This document shows positions 24,154-35,215 of a stretch of 64,000 nt of DNA, piece after piece. A program made the translations under genes and the position numbers. Below the pieces are notes generated by a model, which was not told where the DNA came from, did not search any database, and worked only from the letters and a program-made list of their open reading frames with translations. Where the stretch lies: the NCBI GenBank assembly GCA_013398175.1, contig VZRZ01004576.1, positions 72,473-136,472 of the forward strand, in the 5' to 3' direction. Source of the DNA: Climacteris rufus (Eukaryota; Chordata; Aves; Passeriformes; Climacteridae). Each line of letters opens with the position of its first letter. The first letter of the stretch is position 1.

Positions 24154-27100
24154 CTTCCCAATAATAAGTAATGAGAAACAATTTTAGGGAGAAGCAGGGA
24201 GTGAGAGGAGGTAAGATGTTCAGAAGGTGGGAAATTAACTTGAATTTGGTTGCCCTACCACGTGGCAAGCTCCATGGTCTGGCTCCTTGTATGAGAGCAT
24301 AGGAAACCTGTATGTAGCTGTTTCTTAAAGTTTCTGTTCAGTGTATGATGTTCCCATGAATTTTTGTTAATTTATGAGTTCTCATCATCCTGGAATCAGT
24401 ATTTCCAGTCCTGTGGCCAGACTGTTGATACTGAGTCTACTAATCTCATCCCCGAATCTGTGACAGCTCCTTCCAACAAGTGAGGCATTTGGCAGAAAGA
24501 AGGAAATGCAATCCAGGAAATCATCTTCATTTATGAACTGCTGCCTCCTTAAGGGAAGAATTGTTTCTGATTTTTGCTTCCATCGTGGCTGTGATGGAAG
24601 CCTGCACGTAGCCCTGCTATACCAGCCCGCTTGCATGACTACAATGCTAAACAAATCCCACATTTTGGATGAGGCCATGGGAAACGCTGGATTGATTGCC
24701 TTGTGGCTGTTGCTGCTGACTGCAGTGTGAGAGTGCCAGGTTTCAACACAGCAACCGCTCAGCTTCTTTAAAAACAAAATAATAGGGACAGGTTTCAAAC
24801 ACGAGTCATTCAGCCAAAGCATCAGCCATGCGTTACTGTTCTGAAAAGCGAGGAGAGGCAATCCAGGAAATCGAACCAAGGTGCAAAGGCTTGAAGTCTG
24901 TCCCTTTTCTCCTGGATGCAGCTGAAGCAGCAACATCCCTAAGAAATCAGTATTCAGTAGTGCAACCAGAACTACCCAACAGAACAGAATATCATAAATA
25001 CCCAATGCATAGATAGCTGGGGCCTTACTACTGCAACTCTGCTTCTGCAAGGATCAAAGCATTCCGAAATTGATCAAATGAATAATTAATAACCATTGCC
25101 TGTACCCCACTAGCATGAAATTGCTCGTTTAATTCAAATCAAAGTTAAGTCTTGCTCTTCTAAGACCAGACTTTTTATTAACTTTACTGCAAAATCCTAA
25201 TGTTCTAAAGATCTAACGCTGTTTACACTTTGGTTTCCATAACATCCTGAAGGAGTTTTTTCTCTGCGTTGCTTGCCTCACACAGGTGAATTACACAGCA
25301 GTAACAACCTGCAGAATGCACAAGCATAAACATGGCAGTCAGTCAGAAATCCAACAGCTGCTGAGCAACCTGACCTAGCAGTACATTCATCTAAGACTGC
25401 AAGTATAGTATTTTAGTAGAAGCTATAGGAGCACATATACCAGACCAGAAAGCGAGACCAAAAGCTCAGACATGGATTCCCTTCACAAATCATGTTAGTT
25501 TTCATCTCTTCAGACAGTCTTTCCTTTTCCTTTTTGTGCCCTCCTTCTGTAGAAGCAGAGTTCACAAGTGTCACCCACAGCTGGACCCTTCTCACCTCCC
25601 TGGCTCTCCCCCAGGGTCCTTGGCTTTAGCACTCTGCACCACCAGCCAAACAAGGCTAAGTGCAACTCCCCAGAACCCATCAAAGAAACAAAAACTCAGC
25701 CTGAAAAATCAAACCACCCATGAATCAGGAGGTTATTCCAGAAGTCTCTATGGATATACATGGATTATTTTAATAGCTTTGTTGGCTTAAGCAGAGTTCA
25801 CAGTTTAGCAGTTCTGAGTTCTGCCTCCCCAGAGGAAGTTCATAGGGGCCTTGTTCTCGTATTTTCATTGCTTTTTACTTTGATGCAAGGACAGAGGCAT
25901 CTAGCTGATAGGAAATACTAGGTTCACAGTTACTAGAGTTTAAGTTTTCCGAACACGGCCCTTGAAGTTTCTGTCCTGGGAATATGGCAACTTCCTATTC
26001 TATCACAGAGACCATCAGTAGCATAGCTGAGCTAAAAGTTAATCTGCTCTTAATATTATTATCATCTCAACATCAAAAAGAGTTCTAGCACTAATCACAC
26101 ATCCTCAGAGCTTCTGACCTTTAAGAATTAAATTATTTGAAAGAATATAGAAAACATGGAGAGAGTAGAAATATCTGCTTCCACAATTGAAACAATCTCC
26201 AAGTAATTTGTTATGTGGGGGGCAACTCACAACTTACATAAGAAAAAATTTCTTAAAAAATTGAACACTTTCCTGAAATATCCCAACATATAACCTTAAG
26301 GGTTATTACAGTAAGCAGATTATGTTAGTGACTAACAGAGGGAGTGAACCTGTTTCCAGGATCTGACCAAGGGCCTCATCTCTCCCACAAAGAACCAACA
26401 CAGGATTTCTGAGGGCTGCAACCTCCCACCTGCATTATCTCCAGGAATCTGAGATCCCAGCAGGGGACTGCAGGTGGGAAACTGCACTGATTGGGAGAAG
26501 AGAACTCAGGACAATAGTAGTGATGTTTTAATTGACTTGACCAACACAAGAACAACTGTCTCTGTGTTTGTATTCCACTGAAGGCACACAGTACATTATG
26601 TGGCACATTAGACTTAAAAGCTCCCAGTGAACATAATGAATTATGCAGCAGTGTTTATTGAATCATTTTACTAATAACCCATCTTGGATTTAAATAATAA
26701 TTTTGCATACAAGACACACAGGAAAAATGATTCATACACTCCAAGTGCCTGGAGCAAAGCATACCTTCCTTAACAGGAAGCTCACTGGGAGCAGCTGGCT
26801 GAAGGCTTACCAGCTGTGCAGAAGAAGGAGGACACAGGAACAACATGCCCCTAAGTTCCTTCTGTCATTTCAGCCATCCTAGAGCCAGCCTTGTGCTGGG
26901 ACCTCAGGACTGTCAATACTACGACTGTGAGAGTAACTTAGGGGCCTCAGCTGGCAGTTGCAGATCATTCTTTCACATACATCTAGTGATAAATGTAGCC
27001 AGAGATAAGCAGAAGCTGACAAAATAAGTGACAATTTGTGAGATGGGGAAGTGACAATATATGGATTTTGGTCCCATTAAGTGGGTGATCACTCAAATAT

Positions 27101-30100
27101 TCCATCAAACCCATCAGGAAGGAAAATCAGGATTTTGAAGTACTGCTCTATGTGCTTTAGGATCTTAATGACTTTGGTATTAGTATAATGCAACATTATA
27201 ATTTGCTACAATTATGTAATTACAGCAATATTACAAAATATTATAATGCATAAAATTGGTATAATAATGTTGCATAATTATAATTTGCAATATAATACAT
27301 GAACTGCTTTGTATACTGTGCAAAACTACATTATAATGTTACATTGTGGCATTTCCCATGCTCCAATTTCAAAATGCCACTTAAAGCATTCACTTAAATC
27401 CCTATCCACAGCTCCCTTGTGCTTTCCAGCCTACCTCAATGTCTTTTCTATCTTCATTATGTAGCTTCTGCCTAATGTGGCTTGCTCCCTGGCTTGTGTT
27501 CCACCACAATGTTTTTGCCCTGGCACATGTGGTATTCAAATCTGGTCCTGGTAGATTATAAACCATTTTGACTGAATGCAGAATTGTTCAAGAATGTAAT
27601 CACAAAGCTCCATAAAAATAAAGCTTCTCCAACACTCAGGGCCTGGCTTTGTGTTTTTCACTAACTAGAAAATAATAATCTTTTGGAACTATTAGTGGAG
27701 CATAGAAACATCCTTTAGTTTGAGTAATACACTGCAAATTAGCATATCTGCATAGTGATTGTTGAGCATATCTGGAACCAATGGATCTGCTACAGTCTGT
27801 AACAGTTGCCTTATAGCTCTATTAATCATGATAGCAATGGAACCTTGCCCTGGATCACCCAGGGATCTGCAGCCTCCTTTCCAGCTTTGCTGTCCACTTT
27901 GCACACTCATAGCCAATCTCCCAGAGGTAACAATCACTTTTTTTTTCTCCATATTAATTTAGCAGTAATAAATAACTGGGTAGTTATTTTGTGCCATGTA
28001 AATTTAATTCCAAACACATCCATATTACTGTTATAGATTTTGTTCCAGTTTGATCTACCTTTAAAAATATGGCAATTTCATGTGTCTCCTTGAGTTTGCG
28101 TAGGATTATCTATACAAATAAGGGGGGCATATCCCAGAGGTAGCCAGAAATTTTGTTAAAATTTTTTTTATGGATAGTTGAAACACTTTATTTTTTTTTT
28201 TAGGAGAAATTTCCCTATTTCTAGCAAATTATAATAAAAAAACCAAAGTTTTGGATACAAAAAATGGGAAATTGGCATTTCCTGCTATACTGAGTTGGAT
28301 TTGTAGCTTGGATGGCTGAATCCTCTGGTGCTTGAGCCAAAGAACAGAACAGAAGTTGTAACATTCAGCCACAAAAAGAATAAGCCAGATACATTTCCAA
28401 GAGCATTCTCAATGTTTTGCAAGGTTTCTATTTTAATTTTAACACAAGTATTATTTTATACAGAATTTTTAATACTGTACATCTTGAATGTCTCTTCTTT
28501 CCCCCACCTGCTCCAGTAATTTCCCCAAGCTGAAGCAGGGAGCTCAGCACCTCAGAGAGGCAAATAAAGCACCAACTCTGTCCATAAATGATTCAGTATT
28601 TGACCAAAAGGCATAGCTGAAAAGCCTAACTTGAAACTTATCTCTGTTTAATTTAATTTGCTTTCAATGGCTTTCTAGTCTCAGTTAATACAGTCGACTT
28701 GGCGTTTTGTGAAGTAAGTATTTCTAGGTTTTACCCCTCCTCCATCAATTATAGCCTATTCATTGGAAAAGAAAAGGACAAAAAAAGTTTTTTAATTAAT
28801 CCAGAAGGTATCTTTCAACCCCCTTTAACTCCTCTTCCCTCTATTTATTCAAGTAATGTGCCATAAAGTTTGGCCTAGATTTTAGTGATGGGATCACCTC
28901 TTTCAAGGGAGACATTCCAGAGGCTTGTTTGTGTTTCAGTACAGGAGCAGAGAGCTGCCTCGCCCTCTGTTCCTTCGGGAAAGGCCCGTGCTTGGCTCAG
29001 CACCTTGGACAACCTGTGCTGATGAGATGCACGGTTCTACTTTCGGACCTCAAATGCTTTAAAGACGACAAATTATTAAACAGCTCTGAACATTCATCCT
29101 GTGACAAACGAAACCATGAGGATATGCTTGGCTGAGATTCATCAGAGATTTGGGGAAAATGTTGGCTGCTGTGGGATGGTGTTAGTAGTGATTAGTATGT
29201 AAATAATACTGTTGATTGTATTATTCATAACTATCTAGGATTTAGATGTCCTTAACATAACCTCCCTGTCTGCTTTGTCGTGACCTAACCGCTTGCTACT
29301 CCCGGAGACCTTTAGGAATAGGTGGATGGAGCGGCCCGTGGGCTCTCCCTGGTGGAGAAACACAGGGAAACTTTATCGAACTAGAAAAAGAAGATTGCAA
29401 ACAGTGAGCACGAAACTGGCTTCGAGGTATTTAAAATGGGGGGGACCCCAAACGATTTCTAGATTGAGGCATTTTAAGTCCTCAAACAACTCACTGAAAC
29501 ACTGCTTCTCTGACAAATACTGTGAGGCTTTGGCCATGGCACCTCTGAGCAAAAGCACCCAAGTCAGGCAACATTCAAAGCACAATTAAGCAAACAACAA
29601 CCCACAAAACCAACCAAAACAAAGTATTAAAAAAAACCCCACAGTTTTGACCCCAGAAAATAAGAAAGTGGGATTTCCTGCAATACCACGTTGGTTGGGT
29701 GGCAGAATCTCCCCTCTGAATTAGAAGCTGACAGCAAGAATACACCTGTCATCAAGGATTCCTCTGATGTTTGAGTGAGACATGTCTCCCAGCCACAAAA
29801 ATACTCTAGACTGAGGCATATGAAATGTACTTCAGGAAAAATGTTCCCAAACAAATAATTGAAAGGCTGCTCCTGTGACAGCTGCTGGATTCTTTGGCTC
29901 TGGCACCATGGAGCTTCAGGTCTGGGAAAAGACACATAAAACCTGGTGGGACTGGGAAGCAGCTGCCACACAGAGCCAATACTGACAGTAAGTGGAAATG
30001 CTGGCTGCATTCACCTTCTGCCAGGGCTGAGGAGTGGGCTCTCTCTTACCCGGATGGCCAGGATTAAATGAGAGCCCATGGCCCCACGAGGAGCATCAGA

Positions 30101-32560
30101 AGACATGTGAAAGATATAATACACAAAACCTGCTCACCTCCTTCTCCCTAAGGGTGCCTTACTGACTACCATTTTGGGGAAGCTTTGCAACTCAGCTCTG
30201 GGAATTTTTTCCCGCCATAATTACATGCAGCTGTATCTTTAGCTCCTCCATTAAATACATATTACCTCCTTAAATCCCCTGAGAGCCTTTTAAATAGATT
30301 ATTATAAGGGCTTTTTCCCATCCTTTATTTTTTCTTTAATTAGCTGTTATTCACACAAATTGGGCTAATACCAAATGAAAAGTATTTTCATGGAATTCAC
30401 CACAGGCAATCTAAAGCATCTTTTCAAAATAATTTCTGTGCAACTGGGGCTATTTTGTCCTTGTTCCCAATTGCTTTATCACATATCAATTTGGCCTGAT
30501 GCAACTACTTAATATTCCCAGTTCTACTTAAGTGACACCTGAGACACTGCTCAGCCATCCCTGACAACAGCATTGTGTGGACATGACAGTCACTAATCTG
30601 CACCACACCCATAAACCCGTAGAAAGCAAAGGTGTGAGATCAGTCATTTTGCCAGTCCCCATCTCTGAACACAGCCAAGCACATCACGTGCTCCTGTCAT
30701 CCCAAACCATGAAAGGGTTTGTGTTTTCTGTAACTGGTAGTTTTCTCTGATGTCAAGATGCTTCTTGTTGAAAAGAAGCAGTGGCATACATATTGCTGTA
30801 CAATAGGGGTTGTTTGTGGGTTTTTTCCCCTAAAGAAAGAACTGGGTCAGGCTCAGTGTGTTCAGAATTAGGAGGTCTCCACTGAAGGAGATGGGCAGGA
30901 AATTAATGTCACCTCATACCTTTCTAACAGTTAAGGCCACTCCCATTAAGGGTCTCATGAAATCTTGATTTTGGGTTAGGATTTGTATAAAGCTGCACTA
31001 AGGATCAGCAAGCCAGCTGCCTCAGCACTTAGCAAATTTTAACAAGCTTTTGACAAAGCCCTTGCTAACAGCACACTGACTGCCACAGTCCACAGGCAGG
31101 GCCAGCAGCTGTTGCTGTAACACCCAAGGGTGAGCTACAGCAGCTGCACCAGGTCTGGACCTGTGAGAAGAGAGTTTGAAGCCTTTGTGCAGTCCCAGTA
31201 GGGACTTGGCATGCAGTGGAGCCACTGCACAGCTGCATCCTGAGGATCCGGGCATGAACAACCACGGCATGCAGAGGCAGGCAGCAGAGACCCCTGCAAC
31301 CCTGTGCAAGCTCCTGCCACCTTCAGCTGCGTTCCAGAGAGCTATCCCAGCCCACAAGGTGTGATGGGAACTGGGTCTATGGCTAGCAGATACTTGGCTT
31401 TGTGTTAGACAATGAGGGGACTGAAACTACTGAGAGCCTACAATAATCCTAGTGCATAAGAACACACTTTGCAGCTCTGCTTGCAGACCAGAAGGAACAG
31501 CAAGACTAGCATTTTAACCATGGGAGTTACACAATAATACATACTGTGCTTTGGCTCTCATTTTTTCTGTCTACCACTAGTTCCTCTACCAGCTCGGAAA
31601 ACTGGAGTGAACTGGTGTCTCAAATGTTTCAATTTCTGCTCAGCAAGGGACATTTACTGGATAGGAAAGCCTGGAAACAAATTTGGCTTGCACTGAAATG
31701 ACTCAAAAGCTCCCAATTAACCTTGAGGAGAGTTCTGAACTAAGTAAAGCTCATTCTGATATGGGAGAACAAAACATGGGAGAACAGGCCCATGGAAAAG
31801 TCACACAATTCCTGACTGAGCTCAAATGCAAAAGCAAAGCACATACAAGGTAGAAGCAGACACAGGCTACTCAGGAGGAATATAAAACTTTGCTTGAATT
31901 CACAGGAGTGAAACTATAAAGGCCAAAGCTCAGCTGGGTTAGAACATACAAGAGGTTACATTGATCAGCAAGAAGGACTTCTATTAGCACACTGGCAGCA
32001 ATAAGGAATCTAAGGAAGACACAACCCTGCTGTCTAAGGGGACAGGGAACCTGGTGACAGAGTGAGCTAAAGCACTCAATGTTTTTCTTTCTGGCCTTAG
32101 ATTGCACCAGTAAGGGCTGCCCTTTGGTCTCCCATTTCCCTGACCCCACCAGCCTAGTCTGTGGGGATGTGTCAAGAGGCAGCAAGGCAAGGGCTCTCCA
32201 CCAGGGAGGGTGAGACATGGCTAAAAACAGCACAAGCAGTGATCTTACCTTTGGAGCATGGTCCCACAGCCCCTGAGCAGAAACAGCAACAGGTCCCATC
32301 CCATGATCATCATGCAAAGGCAAGGTAACAACCCAGATCCAAGATTGGCCCAGGAAATCCATATAATGACTCATGACCACCACAAATCAGGACTGGAAAG
32401 AGATCCCCCAGTTGCATCGTAATTCAGAAAAGGGCTCGTACTCTTGGGCCTGCACTTAAGAAATATCCTGGTCTCATGGTCAGTGGGTGTGTGGATAAAG
32501 GTCCCATGTGAGAGTGGTTAAGGCAATTGAAGCCTAATAGTACACTCAGGACCCTCTTAG
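24154..32560. other. Unique DNA, possibly intronic or upstream of the 24-kb exon
   Basis: No repeat family was recognised. The longest ATG-initiated frame of the window (221 codons, minus, 24385-25050) lies here in high-complexity sequence; it reads as Ser/Leu/Cys-rich with no family motif. A strong plus-strand acceptor at 25552 is followed by an open frame but no convincing donor. Region 27170-27350 is AT-rich with internal direct and inverted repeats. Region 28679-28713 is a 35-base plus-strand segment between a good acceptor and GTAAGT. Region 30170-30520 looks like a conserved non-coding element. A possible 24-base microexon lies at 32249-32272 (minus). Confidence 0.4.
27170..27350. repeat. 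AT-rich tract with nested direct and inverted repeats
   Basis: About 180 bases of nearly pure A/T-biased sequence. It contains a 12-base direct repeat (attataatttgc at 27195-27206 and 27277-27288) and a 12-base inverted repeat (atgcaacattat at 27188-27199 against ataatgttgcat at 27264-27275). The pattern suggests a decayed palindromic or duplicated AT minisatellite. No known element was recognised. Confidence 0.7.
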
Positions 32561-32584
32561 GAAAGAGTTGCTCACAGCTGAGGA

Positions 32585-32962
32585 CTGGGCTATTGGAGCC
32601 AATTGGATAGATACAAGTCCACAGGACCAGATGGGATGCACCTGAAAGCCATGAGGTTGTTACCGTGTGGCCCCTCTTTATCATCTTTGAAAGGTCAGTG
32701 ATACTAGGGGAGATGCCTGATGTGTAGAAAAAACACATCACAGCTATCTCCATCCCAGGGAAATTCAGGCCAAGCAGCTTTGTTTTAGGTCCAGGGGAGG
32801 CTGCAGAGCAAATCCTCCTGGAAGTCATTTCCAGCCACATGAAAGTCACAAAGATGACTGGGAGCAGCCAGCATAGATTGTTCAAAGGCAAATCATGTCT
32901 GACCATCCTGGCGTCAGTTGACAAGATGCCTGGTTCTGAGGATAAGGGAAGGGCAAGATCTC
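32585..32962 (+). mobile_element. CR1 LINE, ORF2 reverse-transcriptase fragment
   Basis: The stretch has recognisable CR1 ORF2 text in order: ccagatgggatgcacctgaa, tatcatctttgaaaggtcag, catcccagggaaattcaggc, tggaagtcatttccagccac and ggcaaatcatgtctgaccat. In intact CR1 this part encodes the N-terminal fingers/palm portion of the reverse transcriptase. The copy has indels (the usual block between 'gaggtgcctga' and 'ccagggaa' is shortened) and stops in all frames, so it is dead. It lacks the CR1 3' end, so the right edge is either a deletion or sequence too decayed to read. Confidence 0.8.
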
Positions 32963-34268
32963 AAGCTCTGGGTCCCAAAAACCTTTTTAAGGCACAGTGT
33001 TTCCTTTGCACAACATTAGAAGTGCAAAGATTGCAAGTGGAAAGATTTTATGTATGTTTTATCTAGGCCACCTTCCACAGACCATCCCAGGCAATTTCAG
33101 TAGATGTATATACTAATAATCCAGATTAGATGAGGCATCAGGTAAATGTATCAGTGTGTCCCCTTTAAGGTCTGATGAGCTTCTACTTCTTGTTTAATGT
33201 AGTAAATTACTTCTGCCAGTTTTCTTTTTATTGCCTTTACCAGAGCAGCAGAGTAGAGTGGGGTCAAGTGCTCAGCTTGTGGGAAGAGTCAGTGCTGAGA
33301 CCTTGGGTTTCACACCCAAGTGTATGTGGCACTCCTTGGCCAGGCTCAAGGAGTTGTTCTTTCAACAAAACATACGAATCAATCTGAAGTATTTTATCAA
33401 CTGAAGGTAATAGATTGTCACAGGAGTGTGGTTCACTATCTTTGGAGTAACAGAGGGGATAGTTCCCTCAGGGTCCACTGCCAAGTAAAGAGGCCACTCA
33501 TGGAAATGAGCTCAACTGGGACACTCTGCAGTGTAGAATTCCTCTTTGTTGTGCACAGCTTTGCACTAAGGCCTGACACCTTTCCCTAAGTCTCACCAAT
33601 GCACCCCAGGCCCATAACTGAGGGAGATAAACAAAGCATAGGATCAGTTAACTTGTTCTTCTAGAGCCAGTGCAGTTCCACATTAGACTTGCAGCTCCAC
33701 TTGTTTAGTGGAGACACTTGTTAAAAGAGGCAGCAGAGAAGTGTCTTTGTGAAGGGCATATATGGGCATCGACATTGTATGGCCTCTTTGTTAAAGGAAT
33801 GGGATTTCATCGATTAAACACAATATGATAAATTATATTGTTGTCTAGGCACTATTCTTCTTATTCATGTACTAACATTTAACTCCTTAAGTGTGATTAT
33901 ACATTTTCCTTCACAAGTCACATTGTTTATCAAAATGTAAAGACTACCAGTTCTTAAGTAATCCCTCAACATCCTCTAAACCACAGAAAACAGGTTCCTC
34001 TACATTAATCTTTTTTTACATTCAGGTGATACTTCTATTATGTTCAGGTTATAAATGTGAAAGACAAACTATACCAAAGTGACAAATTATTTAAATACCA
34101 AAACAGGAAAATACAATGGATTAAAAATAAAGTCATACATAGGTTTTTAAATGAGGATCTTATTAAAGAAAAGTGTTTCCTGTGTATAGTACTTTGCAGA
34201 ACAAAAATAATCAGGCTATATCTAAAATTGAACACACACACACATTTCTTACAAAGTTCGAATGTGAC

Positions 34269-34325
34269 TCAAGTGTGACTCGAGTGTTCAAGTGTGGCTT
34301 AAGTGTTCAAGTCTGACTGGAGGCT
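34269..34325 (+). repeat. Small minisatellite, 19-base unit
   Basis: Two adjacent 19-base units (tcaagtgtgactcgagtgt and tcaagtgtggcttaagtgt) are followed by a third partial unit (tcaagtctgactgga). Each unit contains 'aagtgt' twice, so a sub-period of about 8-11 bases is also visible. The units differ at a few sites, which indicates an old or slowly changing array. Confidence 0.8.
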
Positions 34326-35084
34326 CAGTGCTGTGACTGGACGTCTGATTCCTAGACAGACTCGTGACTGCTCATGTGAGCAGTTTTAGCACCAAAATAT
34401 TCTCCCTCACAAGTCTGTGGCCTCGTGCCCCTCTGAGTACTATACATGACATCAATATTACGGGACCATGGCAAAGGGGCATTCTTTTGGTTTCATCTGT
34501 GATGTGGGGACAGCCTCTGTGCTGGCACCAATGCCAACAAAAGATAGAGGTCTCTGTAGCCTGATTGACTCTGGCTGGATTGGATGCCATTATTCCTGGG
34601 GACAACTGCCAGTAAGGAGGAGGCATGATCCATCTGTGCCCCTCACTAATGCCAGAACACACCTTACACACAGGCCGTTCTCTTGCTACTGTCTGGAACA
34701 ATCATCTGCTTCAACTTCATGAATGTTTAAGATTAGTATGGTTTACAAGAGGCCCTTTGGGTTTTTTTTTTAATGAGTCTTGGAAAAAATGAAATTGTGA
34801 TGATGAAGTGCCTTTGGAGTCATGCTTATTGCACTGTACTGTTCTTTCCTCTACGACTGTATGCAAATTCTTCAGTGGGTTTTACTGGGATCTGATGTAG
34901 GCTGTTGTTCTCTGATGTTTAGGGAAATTCCCAAATTAAAATTATTCCAGTACCAGTTTCATAATTCCATGAAAAGTTTCATAAAATGCCATTCATGTCA
35001 CTCCCTGAAACCATCCTTGCAATTGCAGAATTTGTGGTTACAGTAGAAAGAGGAAATGGTTTGTTGAAATACCTATTTTAATAG

Positions 35085-35205
35085 ATATACAAATTATTAT
35101 AACACATAACATAATAATGTACAATATATTGTTGCATTGTATGGTTTATATATTATTATACATATAGTTAATAAATACAGTATATGTGTCATATATTAGG
35201 TACTC
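35085..35205. repeat. AT-rich low-complexity tract
   Basis: About 120 bases dominated by tat/att runs (for example tatatattattatacatata). It directly precedes the CR1 copy that starts near 35.2 kb, and AT-rich DNA is a common landing site for LINE insertion. Confidence 0.7.
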
Positions 35206-35215
35206 ATCTGCTGGC

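Larger units (their letters stand above)
32966..35215. other. Unique DNA with a small minisatellite and AT-rich tract
   Basis: No gene is recognised. The interval holds a 19-base tandem repeat at 34269-34325 and a short CA run at 34232-34244. An AT-rich stretch at 35085-35205 directly precedes the 5' edge of the next CR1. Confidence 0.5.

Noticed and set aside
25552..25721. Strong plus-strand acceptor followed by an open, Pro/Ser-rich frame
   Set aside because: No donor or plausible terminal context follows, more than one frame is open, and purine-first codons are fewer than half.
29998..30160. Minus-strand donors ending protein-like frames near 30.05 and 30.13 kb
   Set aside because: Upstream sequence is purine-rich without acceptors; short open frames of this kind recur throughout the window by chance.
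31871..32383. 170-codon minus-strand frame as a gene
   Set aside because: It has no recognisable domain. Only a 24-base segment inside has good splice sites, and that is listed separately as a finding.
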